Shown: positions 1-6,710, numbered from the stretch's first letter. The stretch: DNA of 7,272 nucleotides from G039029935 sp039029935 (GCA_039029935.1 JBCCFC010000699.1:1-7272); one strand, 5' to 3'. Numbers and translations are program-made. The notes: generated by a model not told the origin, from the sequence alone.

Positions 1-304
1 GTAAATAACTCAACCATGCTTCGCTCTTGATAACGCGTTTTTCGATGGCTTGGCGGCTTATATCGCATATACCGAGTCCAACTGTCCAGATAGCTGTCAC
101 TCGCAGTGAGGAGACAACAGCGTAGATTAGAATGATTATGAAATTCAAACTCTATTTGAGCTTCGCTTTTTTCTATCTTATCATTTTTTTTCTTTGTTTT
201 AGATTAGCTTTTTATTAGCTTTTCATTAGCTTTTACAGAGTTTATTCATCACATCTTCACAAATTTAGAGGCTTTTGCTCTTTGACATTTTAAAGTTTAC
301 GCAT
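1..304. other. Gene-free 5' segment, T-rich after about 120, unrelated to the protease that follows
   Basis: No open frame here has a credible start, ribosome site and recognisable product. Two minus-strand frames stay open to the left edge: one from about 151, and one from about 203 that passes an ATG near 70. Neither gives a protein I recognise. A plus-strand frame over 132-218 encodes a 28-residue, almost purely hydrophobic peptide, which is what a T-rich tract gives by chance. Composition changes sharply: 1-120 is mixed, while about 121-300 is dominated by T. A small hairpin (TCACT-CGC-AGTGA) lies at 97-109. A TTGACA hexamer sits at 282-287, just before the protease homology begins. The segment may be one end of an inserted element or the flank of a deletion; the sequence alone does not decide. 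Confidence 0.5.
203..235 (+). repeat. Three tandem copies of an 11-bp T-rich unit
   Basis: ATTAGCTTTT plus one variable base is repeated three times without interruption (203-213, 214-224, 225-235); only the last base differs (T, C, A). It lies in the T-rich gene-free segment. No function can be assigned. It may be a slippage product inside a degenerating or foreign sequence. Confidence 0.8.
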
Positions 305-3142
305 ATGTGCATCGATCCCAACGGTGATTTTATTGCCAAGGGCTATCAAGCGGGTGCCCGCATTTCAAGCAATAGTTGGGGTGGGAATGACGGTGGTGCG
401 TACACGCTTATGTCCAGTATTGTGGATAACTATATCTGGCATCATCAAGATTACACCGTGCTATTTGCAGCGGGCAACGCGGGACCGGGACCGCGCACCA
501 TCGGCTCGCCTGCCACAGCCAAGAATCTTATTACTGTTGGCGCAAGCGAAAACAATCGCAGTGATCGAGGGCAGGATGCTGATAATCCCAACCAGATGGC
601 AACCTTTTCCAGTCGTGGCCCCACAACCGATGGTCGTGTCAAGCCGGATGTTGTTGCGCCGGGGACATGGATTCTCTCGGTACTCGGTGCGCAATCACCC
701 CTCGACAACTTTATGGGCAGGACAGACGATAATCTGTATGGTTATTTGCAGGGGACCTCGATGGCGACCCCGCTGACGGGTGGGGCAACTGCACTGGTGC
801 GTGAATGGGTCGGCAAAACACGGGGCATCCCCAACCCCAGCGCGGCGTTGATGAAGGCACTGATGATTCATGGCGCCTATCGTATGCCTGGCACAGCACT
901 GCCCAACATGGACAGCGGTTGGGGTCGTGTTGATCTCAAAAATACGCTGATGGGTCAGTATGTCCTCATGAATGACTATGCGCAGGGGCTTGGCAATGGC
1001 GGGGTCAGCACCCACGAAATTCAGGTTGTGGGCAATCAACAGGCGGTTGGGACGCTGGTGGCTTCTGGCAATCAACACACGGCGTTGCATCAAGCACCAC
1101 CACAAGTGACTGATCACAGTGAACAGATGAGGGCGGCATCTCACCAAACGGCTACGCCAATCACATTTCAAGGGAGCACCTTGCCTGGACACGAGCAGCC
1201 AGCCATCGTTGATGCCATTCGAGTCAGCGACGCGGTCACGAAGCACCCTGAAGCAATATCATTCCCATCGTCCATCACACGACCGATTTCTGACCTCTCC
1301 GCACCAATAGAACCAATCACATCACTCAATATGCAAAGCAGTGCGAATCAACAAAATCAACCAACAACAATGACCTTTCTGCAAAACATGGTCGGCGGTG
1401 GTGACTTTGAGGAGCCGGGCTGGAGTCAAAATTGGAGCCAGATTTGGCTGGGTGAAGGTGTACCAAGGGTGACAAGCCAGTTTGTACTGAATGGCTTCCA
1501 GTCGTTGTGGCTGGGTGGCACACCAATCACAGACACCGTATGGTATCCACTTCATTTTCCAGATCAGATCGACACCACACAACAGAGCTACCTGTTCTTT
1601 AACTTTATGATTGTCGATCAAGATTTTAATCAAACCCAAGTCTTTGACCAATTCTGTGTGTCGCTCATCGACGTATCTGGCAACCTGTTGGCTCCCTTTG
1701 ATCAAACGGGTCCAGAGTGTGGCTATATTGACGGTCCCTATACCTATCAACTCAACTTTACCGCTAGCGATTTGACTGCCTTAGCGGGTCAGACAGGCTA
1801 TCTTGTTCTTTCTACAATAGGGGATGGTATAGAGCCGCATATGTCCACTTTTGTGGATGACATTTCATTGGTCTTGGACTTTCCTGATGTCGAGTTGACC
1901 GCAACGCCGCCCTCTGGTCCACCGGGCACAACCTTTTTGTTGACAGGCAAATACAACGGTCCCTATGGTCCAGTCGTTTTCTGTAACAACCAATGTCTGA
2001 GCGATGGCAGCACTTCTTTCCAGAATGCATGGGCTGATGCATCGGGTGAGGTCGCCGTTTATGTGCCAACCGAGGCTACAATGCCGCCAGGACAGTACAC
2101 GGTCCAGAGTGCCAATCTCTTTGGCCGCGTTGCGCAGACCATTGTCACCATTACAGGGGACAGCCAGCCCTCGCTCAGTGTCAACCCATCATCTGGTCCC
2201 GCTGGCACACAGTTTACCCTCAGTGGCAGCAACTTCCTGCCCAACGACAACAACATCCAGATGACCTTTAATGGACAGGCCGTTGGTACAGTAGGCAGTG
2301 ATGTGCAGGGCAATGTCAGTTTTACGCTTGACACCAACAGCAACACGCCTGCCGGTACCAACACCATCCAGCTAACCGACAGTGCCAATCGAACTGCCAC
2401 AACCAGCTATCAAGTGACAGGCGTCAGCGCAGGTTCACCCACGCTGAGTGTTTCGCCAGCATCGGGTCTACCCAACACCGCCTTTGTCTTTAGCGCAGAA
2501 AACTTCACACCCAACGCCACCGTCGCCGTATTGATGGACGGCCAGCCCTTTGGTGAAATACAGGCCAACGCAGCAGGGCAAGTACAGGTCACGCTCAACA
2601 CCACCAACGAAGTCGCCACAGGCCGCTACACGCTCATCATGGTGCAGGGCAATGCACAGGCATCGGCACAGTTTGAGGTGACTGCACCGACCACGCCCAC
2701 ACCCGAAGCAGTCAGTGGCAATGGTCTTTATGTCACGCTTGTGTGGAGCGACCCACCTGTGCAACAGGGATCAGGGCGCATCTTGGTCAACAACTTGGAT
2801 TTGGTGGTGCGTGGTCCCAACGGCACAGCCCATCTTGGCAATGGCGGCAACGATGCCATCAACAATGTCGAAATTGTACGCATCGAAGACCCGACTCCCG
2901 GTACATACACGGTTGAGGTGCGTGGCACAAGTGTTAACGAGGTGTATGGTGCGCAGCCCTTTGCGGTTGTGGCGACGGTGAAACAAAATTTCAGTGCCAA
3001 TGCGGTGACAGCATCCTTGGCACAAGATCAAGCGACACCGGATACACCGGATACGCCTGACACACCAGATACAGATATTGGGGCACCAGAAGAACCAGAT
3101 AACGACTCATTTAAAACCTTCTTGCCGATTGTCAACCGATAG
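305..3142 (+). CDS. S8 (subtilisin-like) secreted serine protease, N-terminally truncated, multidomain
   Basis: This is the C-terminal part (945 codons from the ATG at 305) of an exported subtilase. Family similarity begins within the first few residues. The oxyanion-hole Asn is in FAAGNAG (Asn58) and the nucleophile in GTSMATP (Ser152), but the segments carrying the catalytic Asp and His, and any signal peptide, are absent, so the product cannot be a working protease as it stands. An in-frame TTG at 275 would add only ten non-homologous residues; neither start has a convincing ribosome site. After the catalytic part (to about 212) come a jelly-roll-like first strand (about 213-243), a polar linker, a carbohydrate-binding/MAM-like beta domain (about 363-523, ending FVDDISL), three Ig/IPT-like repeats (about 528-617, 621-705, 712-793), and the rest of the jelly roll (about 806-892, VTLVWSDPP, LVNNLDLVV, GTYTVEV). 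A Thr-Pro-Asp repeat and the tail FLPIVNR finish it. It is probably a pseudogene or the 3' part of a split gene. Confidence 0.85.
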   Translation: MCIDPNGDFIAKGYQAGARISSNSWGGNDGGAYTLMSSIVDNYIWHHQDYTVLFAAGNAGPGPRTIGSPATAKNLITVGASENNRSDRGQDADNPNQMATFSSRGPTTDGRVKPDVVAPGTWILSVLGAQSPLDNFMGRTDDNLYGYLQGTSMATPLTGGATALVREWVGKTRGIPNPSAALMKALMIHGAYRMPGTALPNMDSGWGRVDLKNTLMGQYVLMNDYAQGLGNGGVSTHEIQVVGNQQAVGTLVASGNQHTALHQAPPQVTDHSEQMRAASHQTATPITFQGSTLPGHEQPAIVDAIRVSDAVTKHPEAISFPSSITRPISDLSAPIEPITSLNMQSSANQQNQPTTMTFLQNMVGGGDFEEPGWSQNWSQIWLGEGVPRVTSQFVLNGFQSLWLGGTPITDTVWYPLHFPDQIDTTQQSYLFFNFMIVDQDFNQTQVFDQFCVSLIDVSGNLLAPFDQTGPECGYIDGPYTYQLNFTASDLTALAGQTGYLVLSTIGDGIEPHMSTFVDDISLVLDFPDVELTATPPSGPPGTTFLLTGKYNGPYGPVVFCNNQCLSDGSTSFQNAWADASGEVAVYVPTEATMPPGQYTVQSANLFGRVAQTIVTITGDSQPSLSVNPSSGPAGTQFTLSGSNFLPNDNNIQMTFNGQAVGTVGSDVQGNVSFTLDTNSNTPAGTNTIQLTDSANRTATTSYQVTGVSAGSPTLSVSPASGLPNTAFVFSAENFTPNATVAVLMDGQPFGEIQANAAGQVQVTLNTTNEVATGRYTLIMVQGNAQASAQFEVTAPTTPTPEAVSGNGLYVTLVWSDPPVQQGSGRILVNNLDLVVRGPNGTAHLGNGGNDAINNVEIVRIEDPTPGTYTVEVRGTSVNEVYGAQPFAVVATVKQNFSANAVTASLAQDQATPDTPDTPDTPDTDIGAPEEPDNDSFKTFLPIVNR
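3035..3076 (+). repeat. 9-bp codon repeat encoding a Thr-Pro-Asp spacer
   Basis: Within the protease gene, ACA-CCG-GAT-like codon triplets recur about four times, giving Thr-Pro-Asp repeats at residues 911-924. Third-base variation between copies (CCG, CCT, CCA; GAT, GAC) shows that the peptide is kept while the DNA drifts. Such an acidic, proline-rich stretch usually serves as an extended spacer between folded domains and a C-terminal anchor or sorting signal; here it precedes the FLPIVNR tail. Confidence 0.8.
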
Positions 3143-3145
3143 TGT

Positions 3146-3174
3146 TTGACAAAAGCACTACGCTCATATAAGAT
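3146..3174 (+). promoter_or_regulatory. Predicted sigma-70-type promoter of the membrane/phosphorylase gene pair
   Basis: A perfect -35 hexamer TTGACA (3146-3151) is followed after exactly 17 bases by TAAGAT (3169-3174). An overlapping TATAAG (3167-3172) gives a 15-base spacer. It starts four bases after the protease stop codon and points at the gene starting at 3308, so transcription would begin near 3181 and leave a leader of about 125 bases. It is the best promoter-like match I found in the window; start-site data would be needed to confirm it. Confidence 0.6.
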
Positions 3175-3190
3175 CATAGAATCGTAGGGG

Positions 3191-3257
3191 TAGGAGGAGA
3201 TGTGGTACAAATAGCAAATTTTTATGAAATCGGCTATTTGTACCACATCTCCTCCTA
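3191..3257. promoter_or_regulatory. Perfect 25-bp inverted repeat (leader hairpin), 17-base loop
   Basis: The left arm 3191-3215 and right arm 3233-3257 are exact reverse complements, separated by a 17-base A/T-rich loop. The left arm contains AGGAGGAG (3192-3199) and the right arm CTCCTCCT (3249-3256), that is, a Shine-Dalgarno-like and an anti-Shine-Dalgarno-like sequence paired with each other. It begins about ten bases downstream of the predicted transcription start, so it would fold at the 5' end of the mRNA. No U-tract follows, which argues against a classical intrinsic terminator. It could stabilise the mRNA, act as an attenuator or protein-binding dyad, or be a small repeat element. 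No target-site duplication is visible around it. Confidence 0.85.
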
Positions 3258-3307
3258 GCATGGACGAATAGAATGAATAAAACCACCACAAAAGAAACGG
3301 GCCTACT

Positions 3308-4060
3308 ATGAAATTTCTACATCGGATTTGGGCAGATGTGCGACAGGGCGAAAATATAGACCTCTATCTCACGGTTTTCGTGGCAATCCTGCTGGTCATC
3401 CTCAATCTGCTGGGTGTTGCACCAGACAGCATGTTAACACCCTTGACCTTGGCCGTCTTGGGACTACTGGCCGTGACCATGCTGGGCAATCGTTATCAAT
3501 TTGAGCATCTGGTCAACCGCCTCACCGAGCAATCCACATCGTTTTTCAGCACAGATGTCGCCGACAGCTTTGACACGGACCTACAAAATGCATCCGAAAT
3601 CTGGATGGTTGGTGTCAGCCTAAGCCGTACCATCAAGAGTCACTATGGCCTACTGGAGACGTTGCTTAAGCGTGGTGTGCATGTGCGCGTCCTGTTGATT
3701 GATCCCGAATCACATGAAAGCATCGCCATTGCGACCCAACGTGAGTATCATGACCGTCGCTTTAGCCAAGATCGCATCCGCAGCATGATCCGCAACACAC
3801 TGCAAGACCTCTATGCACTCAAAGAGGTTGCGCCCACACAGATGAGCATTCGTCTCATTCAATTTCCACTGGCCTTTGGCGCAGTTGCCACCGACCCCAA
3901 CGAGTTGACTGGTGTACTCCACTTGGAGCACTATTCGTATAAGATGCCCGGCGGTTCTGTGCCTAAATTTACACTTATCGCCAAAGATGGGCAGTGGTAT
4001 GATTTTTTCCGTGATGAGTTAGACACCCTCTGGGAAAATGGTGTCGATTGGCCGTATTAA
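3308..4060 (+). CDS. Two-TM membrane protein with a degenerate phospholipase-D-like domain
   Basis: This 250-residue protein has two hydrophobic helices (about 17-37 and 42-60) with a very short turn between them, so both the N-terminus and the large C-terminal domain probably lie in the cytoplasm. Residues about 85-245 resemble one half of a PLD-like fold: a Ser/Ala-rich stretch with IWMVGVSLSR (about 98-107), then RGVHVRVLLIDPES (about 122-135), and a closing PKFTLIAKDGQWYDFFRDELDTLWE region. The canonical HxKxxxxD motif is not there; HLEHYSYK (205-212) sits near its expected place, so enzymatic activity is uncertain. Related membrane-PLD proteins occur beside conflict-system genes, where they are thought to act as membrane-associated effectors or sensors. 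The start lacks a strong ribosome site. Eleven bases separate it from the phosphorylase-EAD gene, implying co-transcription. The fold assignment rests on pattern recognition only. Confidence 0.65.
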   Translation: MKFLHRIWADVRQGENIDLYLTVFVAILLVILNLLGVAPDSMLTPLTLAVLGLLAVTMLGNRYQFEHLVNRLTEQSTSFFSTDVADSFDTDLQNASEIWMVGVSLSRTIKSHYGLLETLLKRGVHVRVLLIDPESHESIAIATQREYHDRRFSQDRIRSMIRNTLQDLYALKEVAPTQMSIRLIQFPLAFGAVATDPNELTGVLHLEHYSYKMPGGSVPKFTLIAKDGQWYDFFRDELDTLWENGVDWPY

Positions 4061-4061
4061 T

Positions 4062-4067
4062 AAGGAG
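4062..4067 (+). promoter_or_regulatory. Ribosome binding site fixing the start of the phosphorylase-EAD gene
   Basis: AAGGAG lies four bases before the ATG at 4072, in the 11-base gap after the upstream stop codon. This favours ATG 4072 over the in-frame TTG at 4048, which lies inside the upstream gene and would add eight residues with no family resemblance. Confidence 0.75.
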
Positions 4068-4071
4068 TATT

Positions 4072-5484
4072 ATGAGCAATACAAATCAGCCGAGTGTCGT
4101 AATCTTGACAGCACTCCAAGTCGAATATCTAGCCGTCCGCAACCACCTGACCGACCTTGATGAAGTCATTCACCCAAGTGGGACCATCTATGAGTATGGG
4201 ACCTTTGCGGGGCGGCATCACAACTGGCGCGTGGGCATCGCCGAAATCGGTGCAGGCAATTCATCCGCAGCAACCGAGGCCGAACGCGCCATCAACCAGT
4301 TCAAGCCCCAAGTTGCCTTTTTCGTTGGCGTTGCAGGTGGTCTCAAAGATGTAGGCTTAGGCGATGTCGTTGCTGCCACCAAACTCTATGGCTATGAATC
4401 GGGCAAACAGGCACGTGACTTTTTGCCCAGACCTGATGTTGGCAACTCCTCTCACGCACTACAACAGCGGGCACGCGTAGAAGCGCGCAAACCCGACTGG
4501 CAGAAGCGCATCGACATGCGGGTCGGTGAGCATTTACCCACGGCCTATATTGGCCCCATTGCCGCTGGTGAAAAGGTCTTGGTGGAAACCAAATCCGAAC
4601 TCAATCAATTTATCAAAAGCAACTACAGCGACGCACTTGCCATTGAAATGGAAGGGCGCGGCTTTCTCAAATCGGTCGAAACCTACCCCAACGTGTTGGC
4701 CTTGGTCGTGCGTGGCATCTCCGATTTAATCGCCAAAAAGCAGGCATCCGATGCGGCTGGCTGGCAACGCATCGCCTCTACCCATGCCGCCGCCTTTGCC
4801 TTTGAAGTGTTGGCAAAATTCCAAGTACAGGGATTGGGTGTTCAGAGTGAGGTGAGCAGTCCTAGTATGGGTACACAGGCTATACCACCCAGCAACCCAG
4901 TGTCCACTGCCCCTACGCCACAGACGACCGCGACTGGTTCTACTTTAGCCAAGCCGACCATGCAGCAGTTGGAGGCATTACAGGCAGCATTAATGAGTGC
5001 CTATGATGAGGGTAGGCTGGAACGCATGGTACGCTATACCCTCGATGAGCATCTCAACCGTATCGCTGGCGGGCGCACCTATGCCGATGTGGTCTTTAGC
5101 CTTATCAAATGGGCGGAGCAGGAAAGCAAGCTCGATGCCTTGCTCCAAGGGGCGTTGGAACACAATCCCAATAATGCCGACTTGAAGGCGTTTGCCGCAT
5201 CGCTCTCCGGTCATGCACAAACACAGGCTGCGTCGTCAGTCTCATCACCGCTGTCATCACCACTGTCAGCATCACCACTGTCAGCATCACCACCGCCAGG
5301 GATGGACGAGGAGCAGCACAAATTTCTGACGGACCTACGCAAACAACGACAGCAGAACCTGAATCGACTCAACAAGCAGATTGCGGTCTATCCGACAGGT
5401 GAAGAGCCACTGCGACTGCTCAACCAGATTGCGGCGGAGGAGGAGAAGTTGGCGGAGATTGATCGGGATTTGCGGGGTGGTTGA
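4072..5484 (+). CDS. Nucleoside phosphorylase-superfamily effector fused to an EAD1-like domain and coiled coil
   Basis: The 470-residue product has three parts. Residues about 8-253 are a phosphorylase/MTA-SAH-nucleosidase-type domain: ALQVEYLAV with Glu18 where the nucleosidase catalytic Glu12 of E. coli MTAN would fall, FVGVAGGLKD (84-93), AIEMEGRG with Glu194 for ribose binding, and RGISDL with Asp218 as the likely purine-contacting acid. A Ser/Pro/Thr-rich linker leads to residues about 295-378, which match the EAD1 pattern (Effector-Associated Domain 1: LQ..L..A, RLERMVRYTLDEHLNRI, VVFSLIKWAEQESKLDALL, NPNN..L). A second Ser/Pro repeat linker precedes a charged coiled coil (about 412-469). 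EADs recruit effectors to partner proteins in NTP-dependent conflict systems. Phosphorylase-like domains in immune systems can be nucleosidases; DtcC of Detocs cleaves ATP. All key acidic residues look intact. The substrate is not determinable here, and no EAD1 partner lies in the window. Confidence 0.8.
   Translation: MSNTNQPSVVILTALQVEYLAVRNHLTDLDEVIHPSGTIYEYGTFAGRHHNWRVGIAEIGAGNSSAATEAERAINQFKPQVAFFVGVAGGLKDVGLGDVVAATKLYGYESGKQARDFLPRPDVGNSSHALQQRARVEARKPDWQKRIDMRVGEHLPTAYIGPIAAGEKVLVETKSELNQFIKSNYSDALAIEMEGRGFLKSVETYPNVLALVVRGISDLIAKKQASDAAGWQRIASTHAAAFAFEVLAKFQVQGLGVQSEVSSPSMGTQAIPPSNPVSTAPTPQTTATGSTLAKPTMQQLEALQAALMSAYDEGRLERMVRYTLDEHLNRIAGGRTYADVVFSLIKWAEQESKLDALLQGALEHNPNNADLKAFAASLSGHAQTQAASSVSSPLSSPLSASPLSASPPPGMDEEQHKFLTDLRKQRQQNLNRLNKQIAVYPTGEEPLRLLNQIAAEEEKLAEIDRDLRGG
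5251..5294 (+). repeat. Ser/Pro-linker tandem repeat inside the phosphorylase-EAD gene
   Basis: Two exact 15-bp copies of ACTGTCAGCATCACC (5262-5276 and 5277-5291) follow shorter 12-bp-like versions. They encode the SSPLSSPLSASPLSASP linker between the EAD1-like domain and the coiled coil. The unit length is a multiple of three, so copy number can change without a frameshift; linker length could vary between strains. Confidence 0.8.
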
Positions 5485-5655
5485 TTGTTCTACAAACGTT
5501 GTTGTCTTGTCACCCATGAGCTAGATTCATCACAAACACCCGACATTTATACCGAGGAGTTAGCCGTTGGCAAGCATATCCTCTATATTCAAGGTAAACA
5601 ACAAGATGGAACACAGACAGACTTGGTTGTGTATCCATTTACAATTGTGGAGTAA
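5485..5655 (+). pseudogene. Probable 3' remnant of a gene for a secreted beta-sandwich protein
   Basis: Directly after the phosphorylase-EAD stop codon and in the same frame, 56 codons run open to TAA at 5653-5655. From about 5515 they read like the end of an extracellular beta-sandwich repeat: TEELAVGKHILYIQG, then QDGTQTDLVVYPFTIVE and stop. The pattern 'L..GkHilYvQG.d..G' is typical of C-terminal domains of secreted hydrolases. No ATG, ribosome site or N-terminal part is present, so it is not a likely independent gene. The fragment suggests a deletion or insertion left this tail behind when the neighbouring genes arrived. The call rests on the look of a short peptide; it could be chance. 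Confidence 0.4.
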
Positions 5656-5663
5656 ATGATTGA

Positions 5664-6710
5664 ATGACAACACAGAACACAGACAGAGCACTATCGCCAG
5701 CGCAGATTGCACTGGCGCGCAGCCGTACATACACCCTATTAAGCCAACTGACAGCAGAGGGCATCACACAAGAAACGTGGCCGATGGTGCAACAGCTTGA
5801 CTACTTTACAGATGCGCTTGCAAACGTTGAGTTTGATCTCGATAGCGTCGCGGCGACCCATCAAGACATCTTTGGGTTTAGCATCACGCCCTATCAGAGT
5901 GTCTTTCTGGACACCACCAGCATGTTGGGCGGCGATGAGACCAATCGCCTACTAGAGAGCTATCGGCTGGCAGGCGTTCCGTCAGTGGCGGCACTTGTCG
6001 AGAGTCCCAGCTTCGCCGCCATCCTCGATACACCCGATCATATTGCGACAGAGTTGGCCTTGCTTGCCTTTTTGTGTGGCGCAGAGGCAGATGCACGCGA
6101 AGATGGCTTGGGTGCGGTCTCCCTGCGGATGACAAACTTGCAACAGGAGTTTTTGAGGACCCATTTGTTGCGCTGGCTTCCACCGCTGGTTGTTGCAATA
6201 GGGCAAGAACGGAATCCGTTTTATACGGCACTATCGCAACTGCTCTGGGATTTTGTCACCGATCATGTGACGCCTGTGATATCTATGACATATACGGCAT
6301 CAAAGCAGCTCAATTGGCAATTGCCGACGCCACCAAACCTGTTAGAGGATGACAAAACAACGCTCAAAGATATTGCGGCATTTCTGCTGCGCCCTGCCTA
6401 CACGGGTATCTATCTCAGTCGCAGCCAACTGCGTCGATTGGCGCGTCAACACCGCCTGCCACATGGATTTGGCGAACGTGAGGTCCTGCTCACCAACATG
6501 TTGAAGTCGGCTGTGCAGTACGATATCTTTGCGACATTCGTGCAAGCATTGATGGCTGAGATTGACCATTATCAACGCCAGTATAAATATCTATGCGAAG
6601 AGCAAGATGAAGCCATTGCGTTCATCATACAACCTTGGCAGACACGGACAGATGAGGCAAACGAATTCCTGCGAAAGGTTGAGACAATGGCAAGTGAATT
6701 GGCAGAGTGA
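5664..6710 (+). CDS. TorD/DmsD-family molybdoenzyme chaperone with C-terminal extension
   Basis: This is a cytoplasmic, largely helical chaperone of the TorD family, which binds DMSO-reductase-type molybdoenzymes (often their Tat signal peptides) during cofactor loading and export. Family marks are HQDIFGFSITPYQSVFLD (66-83), the ELALLAFL helix with following acidic residues (130-142), and FLRTHLLRWLPPL (163-175). TorD proteins are usually near 200 residues; this one has 348. The extra part (about 235-348) contains LLRPAYTGIYLSRSQLRRLARQHRLPHGFGEREVLL and a charged helical end, and looks conserved rather than random, perhaps an added partner- or nucleotide-binding region. ATG 5664 is chosen because the family-like sequence follows closely; a GGAG at 5649-5652 is 11 bases away, a rather long spacing. 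No molybdoenzyme gene is in the window, so the client is unknown. Confidence 0.8.
   Translation: MTTQNTDRALSPAQIALARSRTYTLLSQLTAEGITQETWPMVQQLDYFTDALANVEFDLDSVAATHQDIFGFSITPYQSVFLDTTSMLGGDETNRLLESYRLAGVPSVAALVESPSFAAILDTPDHIATELALLAFLCGAEADAREDGLGAVSLRMTNLQQEFLRTHLLRWLPPLVVAIGQERNPFYTALSQLLWDFVTDHVTPVISMTYTASKQLNWQLPTPPNLLEDDKTTLKDIAAFLLRPAYTGIYLSRSQLRRLARQHRLPHGFGEREVLLTNMLKSAVQYDIFATFVQALMAEIDHYQRQYKYLCEEQDEAIAFIIQPWQTRTDEANEFLRKVETMASELAE

Noticed and set aside
1..203. Minus-strand frames open to the left edge, possibly a transposase N-terminus
   Set aside because: Two overlapping frames are open, neither has a good start signal, and neither translation resembles a family I can name.
132..218. 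28-codon ATG frame encoding an almost purely hydrophobic peptide
   Set aside because: It lies in a T-rich tract where Phe, Leu, Ile and Tyr codons arise by chance; there is no ribosome site, and it ends within the 11-bp repeat.
3198..3213. Mini-ORF (Met-Trp-Tyr-Lys) after AGGAGGAG inside the hairpin
   Set aside because: The SD-like sequence abuts the ATG with no spacing and is buried in the stem; the same reading occurs on both strands only because the element is palindromic.
3191..3257. Inverted repeat as an intrinsic terminator of the protease gene
   Set aside because: No U-tract follows either arm, and it lies downstream of a good promoter for the next gene; kept as a leader hairpin instead.
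5640..5645. TACAAT as a -10 box for the chaperone gene
   Set aside because: There is no acceptable -35 hexamer at 16-18 bases; the nearest TTGGTT is only 11 bases away.
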